From Streptococcus oralis (GTDB taxonomy: Bacteria; Bacillota; Bacilli; Lactobacillales; Streptococcaceae): a stretch of 11,670 nt of DNA. A program made the translations under genes and the position numbers. The stretch is taken from contig CALHBZ010000337.1 in assembly GCA_937930605.1 (NCBI GenBank), forward strand, positions 1 through 11,670, in the 5' to 3' direction. Under the pieces are notes generated by a model that had not been told where the DNA came from, ran no database searches, and saw only the letters and a program-made list of their open reading frames with translations. Every line of letters starts with the position of its first letter. Position 1 is the stretch's first letter. Of this stretch, positions 6,186-11,670 are shown one piece after another.

Positions 6186-6214
6186 AAAAAAGGAACCTGC
6201 CAACAGCAAGGTTC
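6186..6214 (-). terminator. Attenuator terminator of the pyrFE leader
   Basis: On the minus strand GGAACCT (6214-6208) pairs with AGGTTCC (6198-6192), extended by GC/GC across a bulged T around a TGTTG loop, and is followed by six T (6191-6186). The left arm shares AACCTT with the antiterminator, so the two structures exclude each other. It lies about 50 nt before the pyrF ATG. Confidence 0.85.
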
Positions 6215-6285
6215 CACGAAAAATGGGTAGTCTCCACCCTTTCACCGTCTAACCTTAGCTGCCTCTCTGGACTGCTTTAAAGGTT
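6204..6285 (-). promoter_or_regulatory. PyrR-binding anti-antiterminator and antiterminator of pyrFE
   Basis: The segment 6273-6261 reads AGTCCAGAGAGGC, matching the PyrR RNA consensus ARUCCNGNGAGGYU. It sits at the tip of a stem formed by AACCTT..AGC (6285 onward) and GCT..AAGGTT (to 6251), the anti-antiterminator. Without PyrR, CAGC(T)AAGGTT (6261-6251) can instead pair with AACCTTGCTG (6213-6204), forming an antiterminator that blocks the terminator at 6186-6214. A GGGT/ACCC hairpin (6224-6238) lies inside the antiterminator loop. By the established mechanism, UMP-loaded PyrR stabilises the anti-antiterminator and causes termination. Confidence 0.9.
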
Positions 6286-6292
6286 TTTTACT

Positions 6293-6321
6293 ATTCTATT
6301 ATTTATAGTAGGACTTGTCAA
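6293..6321 (-). promoter_or_regulatory. Promoter of pyrFE
   Basis: A perfect TTGACA (6321-6316), a 17-nt spacer and TAGAAT (6298-6293) give a near-consensus promoter, with a start expected near 6286, exactly where the PyrR anti-antiterminator stem begins. The -35 lies only 14 nt after the divIB stop. Confidence 0.9.
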
Positions 6322-6335
6322 GCAAAAACTGGGCT

Positions 6336-7454
6336 TTATTGTTGTTGCTGTTGTTTCTTTTCTTCTGCTTCTTTTTCTTCCTGTTTTTTCTTCTCAGCTT
6401 CCTGTGCCTCTTTTTTAGCTTTTTCCTCAGCTTCTTGCAAAAGTTTATCCGCTAGGCTAGTACTATAGATTCCAGCTTCCATATCAATAAAGCTCGGTTC
6501 TGCTAGTTGTGGCTTAATTTTGCTATAATAAGGCAATTTTTTACTTAACTCTGACAAAGGAACCAATATTTCATCTGTGTCCAGCATAGTAATTTTTAAA
6601 AGGTCTGCTGTTGCCTTGCTTGGCGCTAATTCGATTTTCTGGATTTGGCTCTTGATATCCTCACTGATAGTAGACAATCCCGTGATTAGCTCTTTCACCT
6701 GCTGCTCGTCGTTAAAGGTAACTGTCAGATAAGTCTCAGGCAGATTCAAAAGGTTGACAGAGCTTGAGTCAATTGTTCCACTAGACAGGATTGGATAGTG
6801 GTCTTCACCTGTCACATAGTAACCAGCAATATCAAATTCCTTAACCTCAATCGTAAAGTTAGTTGGAAATTGATAATCAATCTTTGCTGACTCTATCCAA
6901 TGGTTGGACTTGATTCGCTCAGCGTATTTTTCCTTATCCAACAACAGGGCTAAGGTATAGTCGCTGTCTTGAATCCCAGAAGCCTGTTTAATGTCGTCCG
7001 CCTGGGTGTTACTATTTCCCTTAACTTCGATATTTTTGATGGTCGAGAGCGGAGTCAACAGGTAGACTGAGAGAAGGAGGACCAGAATACTTGGCACTAA
7101 GATACTCACAGCTCGCCAAATATGAACTGGAGCGATTTTAGGCTTGGCTGGTTTTTCTTTTTTCTTCTTCTCTTTTTCTTCGTTGACTTTATAGTCATCC
7201 TTTTGAGATTTTTCTTCTTTTTCGGATAGTTCCTTACTTGGACTTGTATCTTCTTCGTCCGACTGACTCGAGGATTTTTTGGCCTCCTCCAATAGTTTCG
7301 AGTTGGCCTCCTTTCGAGCTTGTTTTTCCTTTTCCTTCTCCGCAGCTAGGGCAGCTTCTTCCTCAGCCTTTTTCTTCAGGTATTCTTGGTTTCGTTTCTG
7401 CCATTCAGACAATTCTTTCTTGGGGTTTGATTCTTTTTTCTTATCCTTTGACAT
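6336..7454 (-). CDS. divIB: Cell division protein DivIB (FtsQ family)
   Basis: This 372-residue bitopic membrane protein belongs to the divisome, where DivIB works with FtsL and DivIC at the septum. A long, highly charged cytoplasmic tail rich in Lys and Glu (1-108, coiled-coil-like around 20-60) precedes one membrane segment (about 112-133). An extracellular POTRA domain follows (STIKNIEVKGN onward, about 137-207), then the beta domain. The C-terminus is a second Lys/Glu-rich tail ending in five Gln. This three-part layout is typical of streptococcal DivIB. AAGGAAA overlaps the murG stop (gap 9 nt), so it is co-translated with murG. No terminator is seen before the pyrFE promoter, so murD-murG-divIB transcripts may run into the PyrR leader. 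Confidence 0.95.
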   Translation of the reverse strand: MSKDKKKESNPKKELSEWQKRNQEYLKKKAEEEAALAAEKEKEKQARKEANSKLLEEAKKSSSQSDEEDTSPSKELSEKEEKSQKDDYKVNEEKEKKKKEKPAKPKIAPVHIWRAVSILVPSILVLLLSVYLLTPLSTIKNIEVKGNSNTQADDIKQASGIQDSDYTLALLLDKEKYAERIKSNHWIESAKIDYQFPTNFTIEVKEFDIAGYYVTGEDHYPILSSGTIDSSSVNLLNLPETYLTVTFNDEQQVKELITGLSTISEDIKSQIQKIELAPSKATADLLKITMLDTDEILVPLSELSKKLPYYSKIKPQLAEPSFIDMEAGIYSTSLADKLLQEAEEKAKKEAQEAEKKKQEEKEAEEKKQQQQQ

Positions 7455-7463
7455 TGATTTTCC

Positions 7464-8522
7464 TTATGATAAGTCTTTTCTTAGTAGGGCATAAAAATCA
7501 TCAAGAGATTTCAACTCAGTTGAAGCCCTCATACTAGCTTGGTATTGATCCTTGTGACTAAGCAGGTGACTGATTTTCTCTTCCAAGCTTTCCAAGGTCA
7601 AGTCACTTTCTTGAAGTTCTTCTGCATAACCTTTCTTAACAAAGTAGGCTGCATTTTCAATCTGGTCTCCTCGACTTGCTTCACGACCCAATGGTACAAT
7701 GAGATGGAGTTTAGCCATAGCCAAGAGCTCAAAAATCGTGTTGGCACCACCACGCGTCACCACCACATCTGCCATCTCCATCAAGGGTTGATAGAGGTCC
7801 GTCACATAGTCAATACGAAAGAGATTTTGGCTCAATTCATTGAGGCTAGAGTCTCCAGTGAGATTAATGATATTGTAGCGCTCTGTCAGCTCTTTTTTAT
7901 GGTCTGTCACCAATTGGTTAAAGACACGAGCACCTGCAGAACCACCAACAAACAATACAGTTGGCAATTTTGGATTAAAGTGGGTTTGGATATCCACCAA
8001 TTCATCTGGCTCTGAAGTTTTTTGGTCTGAAACCTTGGTCACTGCTCCTACATGCTCGACTTTTGAAAGACCAGCAGCCTGCTCAAAAGTTGAGTACATC
8101 TTGGTTGCAAATTTGTAGGCAATTTTATTGGCCAAGCCCATGGATAGGTCAGATTCGTGGATAAAGACAGGTACTCCAGACACACGCGCAGCGATAACTG
8201 GCGGCACAGAGACAAATCCCCCTTTAGAAAAGAGAGCTTGCGGACGAAGTCGCAACATGATAAAAAGCGATTGAATAATTCCCCAGCCAACTTTAAAGAC
8301 ATCCAGCATATTTTGCCATGAGAAATAGCGACGCAATTTCCCTGTCGCAATGGAATGGAAGGTCACATTCAAACCTGACTTGAGGATTTCTTGGTGTTCG
8401 ATTCCGTTCTTATCCCCGATATAGTGGACTTCCCAGCCGTCTTCGATAAACTTGGGCATTAACAAAAGATTGAGGGTAACGTGTCCAACCGTCCCCCCAC
8501 CTGTAAAGACAATTTTTTTCAT
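7464..8522 (-). CDS. murG: UDP-N-acetylglucosamine--N-acetylmuramyl-(pentapeptide) pyrophosphoryl-undecaprenol N-acetylglucosamine transferase
   Basis: This 352-residue GT28-family glycosyltransferase transfers GlcNAc from UDP-GlcNAc to lipid I, making lipid II at the inner face of the membrane. The N-terminal glycine loop is GGGTVGHV (8-15), the second is GGSAGA (193-198), and the UDP-GlcNAc site includes [11 protein letters not shown] (256-266) and GDQIENA (285-291). The first loop has Val where many MurG proteins have Gly (GGTGGH); I recall the same in pneumococcal MurG, so it looks lineage-typical. The ATG lies 1 nt after the murD stop and its AAAGGAA site lies inside the end of murD, a clear sign of translational coupling. 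Confidence 0.96.
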   Translation of the reverse strand: MKKIVFTGGGTVGHVTLNLLLMPKFIEDGWEVHYIGDKNGIEHQEILKSGLNVTFHSIATGKLRRYFSWQNMLDVFKVGWGIIQSLFIMLRLRPQALFSKGGFVSVPPVIAARVSGVPVFIHESDLSMGLANKIAYKFATKMYSTFEQAAGLSKVEHVGAVTKVSDQKTSEPDELVDIQTHFNPKLPTVLFVGGSAGARVFNQLVTDHKKELTERYNIINLTGDSSLNELSQNLFRIDYVTDLYQPLMEMADVVVTRGGANTIFELLAMAKLHLIVPLGREASRGDQIENAAYFVKKGYAEELQESDLTLESLEEKISHLLSHKDQYQASMRASTELKSLDDFYALLRKDLS

Positions 8523-8523
8523 A

Positions 8524-9876
8524 TTATTCCTTTAACTCCGCTACTGTGTCGATAAAGAGGTCGCCACGTACTTCAAAGTTAGCATACATATCCCAACTGG
8601 CATTGGCAGGACTGAGGAGAACCACATCTCCTTGAGCCGCAAGCTCATAGGCCTTGCGGGTTGCATCTGCAATATCAGTCGCATCCACGTAAGCCACACC
8701 AGCCTTCTCAGCTGCCCGTTTAACACGTTCTGCTGACTGACCAAGGATGACCATTTTCTTGAGGCCAGTAATGTCTGGCACCAATTCGTCAAATTCATTT
8801 CCACGGTCTAAACCACCTGCAATCAAGATGACCTTGCTGTTGTCAAATCCTGACAAGGCTTTTTGAGTTGCCAAAATATTGGTTGACTTGCTATCGTTAT
8901 AGAATTTGACACCTTTGATTTCATCCACAAATTGGAGACGGTGTTTGACACCACCAAAAGATGAAAGAGTTTCCTTGATGGTTTGACTGTCTACACCACG
9001 GAGTTTGGCTACAACAATGGTAGCAAGGGCATTTTCCACATTGTGGCTACCTGGAACACCGATTTCATCAGCTGCCATGACCACTTCTCCACGGAAGTAG
9101 AGTTGACCATCTTCCAGATAAGCTCCATCAACCTTCTCAAGTGTTGAAAATGGAACAACTGTGGCTTGTGTTTTGGTAGCCAATTCTTTTGCCAAGTCTT
9201 GGTTAAAGTTCAAAACAAGGAAATCAGTTGCTGTCATCTTGTTCTGGATATTCCATTTAGCTACTACATATTCCTCAAATGAGCCATGGTAATCGATATG
9301 AGTTGGCATGAGGTTGGTAATAACCGCAATCTCAGGATGGAATTCTTGAACTCCCATTAGTTGGAAAGAAGAAAGTTCCATGACAAGCGTGTCCTTGGCT
9401 GTTGCAGTTTGGGCCACTTGGCTAGCAGGATAGCCGATGTTCCCTGACAAGAGACCATGTTGTCCAGCAGCAGTCAAAACTTCTCCAATCATAGTCGTTG
9501 TGGTCGTTTTCCCATTTGAACCTGTGATACCGATAATTGGCGCTTCTGAGATCAAGTAAGCCAACTCCACCTCCGTCAAGACTGGAATTCCCTTTGCTAA
9601 TGCCTTTTCAATCATGGGATTGCTATAAGGAATCCCTGGATTTTTTACCATGAGGGCAAACTCTTCATCCAAGAGCTCCAAAGGATGCCCACCAGTGACA
9701 ACCTTGATTCCCTCTTCTAGCAAGCTTTGTGCAGTAGGATTTTCCTCGAAAGGTTTGCCGTCATTAACAGTGACAATAGCACCCAGCTTGTCCAACAAAC
9801 GAGCCGCAGACTCACCAGACTTAGCCAAACCTAAAACAAGGACTTTCTTATTTTTAAATTGATCGATTACTTTCAT
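8524..9876 (-). CDS. murD: UDP-N-acetylmuramoyl-L-alanine--D-glutamate ligase
   Basis: This 450-residue cytoplasmic Mur ligase adds D-glutamate to UDP-MurNAc-L-Ala using ATP. An N-terminal Rossmann-like domain ([17 protein letters not shown], 12-28) binds the UDP part, the central ATPase domain has the P-loop [12 protein letters not shown] (116-127), and the C-terminal domain begins near [11 protein letters not shown] with the conserved His-Arg. NDSKSTN, which holds a catalytic-region Lys, follows. The length is normal. The start is preceded by GGAG 9 nt upstream, inside a short overlapping reading frame (9873-9890). It is the first gene of murD-murG-divIB, behind an extended -10 promoter at 9904-9912. 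Confidence 0.97.
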   Translation of the reverse strand: MKVIDQFKNKKVLVLGLAKSGESAARLLDKLGAIVTVNDGKPFEENPTAQSLLEEGIKVVTGGHPLELLDEEFALMVKNPGIPYSNPMIEKALAKGIPVLTEVELAYLISEAPIIGITGSNGKTTTTTMIGEVLTAAGQHGLLSGNIGYPASQVAQTATAKDTLVMELSSFQLMGVQEFHPEIAVITNLMPTHIDYHGSFEEYVVAKWNIQNKMTATDFLVLNFNQDLAKELATKTQATVVPFSTLEKVDGAYLEDGQLYFRGEVVMAADEIGVPGSHNVENALATIVVAKLRGVDSQTIKETLSSFGGVKHRLQFVDEIKGVKFYNDSKSTNILATQKALSGFDNSKVILIAGGLDRGNEFDELVPDITGLKKMVILGQSAERVKRAAEKAGVAYVDATDIADATRKAYELAAQGDVVLLSPANASWDMYANFEVRGDLFIDTVAELKE

Positions 9877-9890
9877 GTCTCAAACTCCAT
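9873..9890 (-). CDS. Possible five-residue leader peptide (MEFET) overlapping murD
   Basis: ATG GAG TTT GAG ACA TGA begins at 9890, has AGGAG 5 nt upstream (9896-9900), and its TGA overlaps the murD ATG as ATGA. It is not in frame with murD. Such an overlap could couple translation, but if transcription starts seven nt after the -10 at 9904, the SD would be at the extreme 5' end, weakening the case. The frame may be chance. Confidence 0.25.
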
Positions 9891-9903
9891 TTCTACTCCT
9901 ACT

Positions 9904-9912
9904 ATTTTACCA
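9904..9912 (-). promoter_or_regulatory. Extended -10 promoter of murD-murG-divIB
   Basis: TGG plus TAAAAT (9912-9904) forms an extended -10 element; the -35 region (TAGTAT at 17 nt) is poor. The predicted start near 9897 would give a leader of about 20 nt. It is placed after the terminator at 9965-9986, as expected for an operon start. Confidence 0.6.
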
Positions 9913-9964
9913 TTTTTATGGAAATAATACTAAGCGAAAATGCTCTAATCCTCATTCTAACATC

Positions 9965-9986
9965 AAAAAAGAGAGCCTTAGCTCCC
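9965..9986 (-). terminator. Rho-independent terminator after the DUF3165-like gene
   Basis: On the minus strand GGGAGC-TAAG-GCTCTC forms a 6-bp stem (one G-U) with a tetraloop, followed by six T (9970-9965). It lies 7 nt after the stop of the small membrane protein and separates typA transcription from murD. Confidence 0.8.
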
Positions 9987-9993
9987 TTTCTAT

Positions 9994-10248
9994 TTATCTT
10001 CTTTTGCTCTTTTTTACAGGCAAGAGTGTAATGTCCCTCAAGCTAAAGTAGGCTAGGGCCAGCATGGCGATTGTGACAAAGAATTCTGTCGGTAATTGGA
10101 AGATTTGCAAGATGGACAACATCAACAAAATCAAGAGTGCAACAACCACAAAGACCAAGATAACGATGTTGACTGTTCCTTTGATACTTTGTGGTGTCGC
10201 AAATACATAGAGTAGTAATAAGAGTATCCCTATGATTAAATAGACCAT
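9994..10248 (-). CDS. Small hydrophobic membrane protein, DUF3165-like
   Basis: This 84-residue protein is almost entirely hydrophobic, with membrane segments at about 2-17, 26-48 and 55-70 and a basic C-terminus (PVKKSKRR) that should face the cytoplasm. It resembles the DUF3165 family I associate with streptococci, found beside typA; no function is known to me. The ATG follows only a weak purine-rich site (AGAAAGAGAT). It lies 19 nt after the typA stop and before a terminator, so it is very likely co-transcribed with typA. Confidence 0.8.
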   Translation of the reverse strand: MVYLIIGILLLLLYVFATPQSIKGTVNIVILVFVVVALLILLMLSILQIFQLPTEFFVTIAMLALAYFSLRDITLLPVKKSKRR

Positions 10249-10267
10249 CTTTATCTCTTTCTAGCTG

Positions 10268-11670
10268 TTACTCAGCTGATTTTTTCTTTTTGTTAGCTTT
10301 CTCACGCTCTGCCTTGTTAAGGATTTGCTTACGGAGACGGATAGACTCAGGCGTTACTTCCATGTACTCGTCATCGTTCAAGAACTCAAGTGACTCTTCA
10401 AGGGTCAAAATACGAGGTGTCTTAATAACCGCTGTTTGGTCCTTGGTAGCTGAACGAACGTTGGTCATTTGTTTAGCCTTGGTGATATTAACTGTCAAGT
10501 CATTTTCACGAGAGTTTTCACCGATAATCATTCCTTCATAAACCTCAGTACCTGGGTTGACAAAGATAGTTCCACGTTCTTCAATCGACATGATTGAGTA
10601 AGTTGTTGCCTTACCAGCATCGATGGAAACAAGGGCACCACGGTGACGTCCACCGATTTCACCCGGAATGAGTGGCAAGTATTGGTCGAAGGTATGGTTC
10701 ATGATACCGTAACCACGAGTCATTGACAAGAACTCAGTTGAGTATCCAATCAAACCACGCGCTGGAACAAGGAAAACCAAGCGAGTTTGACCATTACCAG
10801 TTGAAATCATATCCAACATTTCACCCTTACGTTCAGAAAGGCTTTGGATAACAGATCCTTGGTATTCTTCTGGAGTGTCGATTTGCACGCGCTCAAATGG
10901 CTCACATTTGACACCGTCGATTTCTTTTACAATAACCTCTGGACGAGATACTTGAAGTTCATAACCCTCACGACGCATGGTTTCGATCAAGATTGACAAG
11001 TGCAATTCTCCACGACCTGAAACTGTCCATTTATCTGGTGAATCAGTTGGGTCAACACGAAGGGAAACGTCTGTTTGCAATTCGGCCTGCAAGCGTTCTT
11101 CCACCTTACGAGAAGTTACCCATTTCCCTTCACGACCTGCAAATGGTGAGTTGTTTACCAAAAAGGTCATTTGAAGTGTTGGTTCATCGATGTGAAGGAT
11201 TGGAAGTGGTTCAATGGCATCTGTCGGAGTAATGGTTTCACCAACAAAGATATCTTCCATACCGGATACGGCAATCAAATCACCCGCTTTTGCTTCTTGG
11301 ATTTCTCGACGCTCCAAGCCAAAGAAACCAAAGAGTTTTGTGACACGGAAGTTCTTGGTTGTACCATCAAGTTTAGAGAGGGTAACTTGATCCCCAACTT
11401 TCACACTACCGCGGAAGACACGACCAATACCGATACGACCTACGAAGTCATTGTAGTCCAAAAGTGACACTTGGAATTGCAAAGGCTCATCAGAGTTGTC
11501 TACTGGAGCCGGGATATGGTCGATGATGGTATCAAAGATTGGTGCCATTGTTTTTTCTTGATCAGCTGGATCATCAGACAAGGAAGATGTTCCGTTGATA
11601 GCAGAAGCATACACCACTGGGAAATCAAGCTGGTCATCATCTGCACCAAGCTCGATGAAGAGTTCCAAGA
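10268..11670 (-). CDS. typA: Translational GTPase TypA/BipA, N-terminal part missing at the window edge
   Basis: About 467 C-terminal residues of a protein usually near 613 are present; the missing part holds most of the GTPase domain including the P-loop. The leftmost visible codon that could be read as a start (TTG at 11668) is an internal leucine. Visible parts are the G5 motif in ASAINGTSS, the beta-barrel domain II (VGRIGIGRVFRG, VGDQVTL), an EF-G-like domain III with GRGELHLSILIETMRREG, the domain V-like ARGLIGYSTEFLSMTRGYG, and the TypA-specific C-terminal domain ending in a lysine-rich tail (KANKKKKSAE). TypA is a ribosome-associated GTPase linked to ribosome assembly and stress or cold growth. 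The specific C-terminal domain rules out EF-G, LepA and TetM. Confidence 0.96.
   Translation of the reverse strand, partial: LELFIELGADDDQLDFPVVYASAINGTSSLSDDPADQEKTMAPIFDTIIDHIPAPVDNSDEPLQFQVSLLDYNDFVGRIGIGRVFRGSVKVGDQVTLSKLDGTTKNFRVTKLFGFFGLERREIQEAKAGDLIAVSGMEDIFVGETITPTDAIEPLPILHIDEPTLQMTFLVNNSPFAGREGKWVTSRKVEERLQAELQTDVSLRVDPTDSPDKWTVSGRGELHLSILIETMRREGYELQVSRPEVIVKEIDGVKCEPFERVQIDTPEEYQGSVIQSLSERKGEMLDMISTGNGQTRLVFLVPARGLIGYSTEFLSMTRGYGIMNHTFDQYLPLIPGEIGGRHRGALVSIDAGKATTYSIMSIEERGTIFVNPGTEVYEGMIIGENSRENDLTVNITKAKQMTNVRSATKDQTAVIKTPRILTLEESLEFLNDDEYMEVTPESIRLRKQILNKAEREKANKKKKSAE

Noticed and set aside
7238..7537. Plus-strand frames opposite the start of divIB
   Set aside because: Their Ser/Phe-rich translations are the antisense image of the Lys/Glu-rich DivIB tail; no start signals.
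11666..11668. TTG as the start of typA
   Set aside because: It is an internal leucine codon; the full protein needs about 147 more N-terminal residues beyond the window edge.

Overview
The window looks like a core-genome segment of a Streptococcus of the mitis group (S. mitis / S. oralis / S. infantis, close to but probably not S. pneumoniae). The evidence is protein-level similarity recalled from pneumococcal AsnS, MurG, DivIB and TypA, low-to-moderate GC, strong AGGAGG-type ribosome sites, extended -10 promoters (TGGTAAAAT) and a streptococcus-type membrane protein of the DUF3165 kind. All genes lie on the minus strand except a two-gene plus-strand island in the middle. No mobile element, CRISPR array, tRNA or rRNA was seen.

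Layout from left to right: the first codons of rpsF with promoter and structured leader (1-126); asnS with its own promoter and terminator (137-1576); a minus-strand unit of a DUF5590/YpmB-like membrane protein followed by aspC (1633-3368), in the ypmB-aspB-asnS order recalled from Bacillus; a divergently transcribed MarR-family regulator and NADPH-dependent FMN reductase (3418-4538); a 229-bp convergent intergenic stretch with several hairpins (4539-4767); pyrF-pyrE behind a complete PyrR-type attenuator (4768-6321); the cell-wall/division cluster murD-murG-divIB (6336-9912); a small DUF3165-like membrane protein; and typA/bipA, cut by the right edge.

How the genes work together: murD and murG carry out cytoplasmic and inner-leaflet steps of peptidoglycan precursor synthesis, and DivIB acts in the divisome. 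Tight or overlapping junctions (murD-murG 1 nt, murG-divIB 9 nt) suggest translational coupling. pyrF and pyrE catalyse the last two steps to UMP, and their leader contains mutually exclusive anti-antiterminator, antiterminator and terminator hairpins, so UMP-bound PyrR should shut them down. AspC makes aspartate, which feeds asparagine and pyrimidine synthesis, and AsnS charges tRNA-Asn. The MarR/flavin-reductase pair resembles a redox- or electrophile-response module, but its inducer cannot be read from sequence.

Most of the window is ordinary housekeeping DNA, and I found no convincing undescribed system. The parts worth a second look are regulatory: divergent promoters that place both predicted transcription starts exactly on the start codons (possible leaderless mRNAs) with a dyad spanning one of them; alternative hairpins in the rpsF leader; the hairpin-rich convergent intergenic region; and a possible leader peptide overlapping the murD start.
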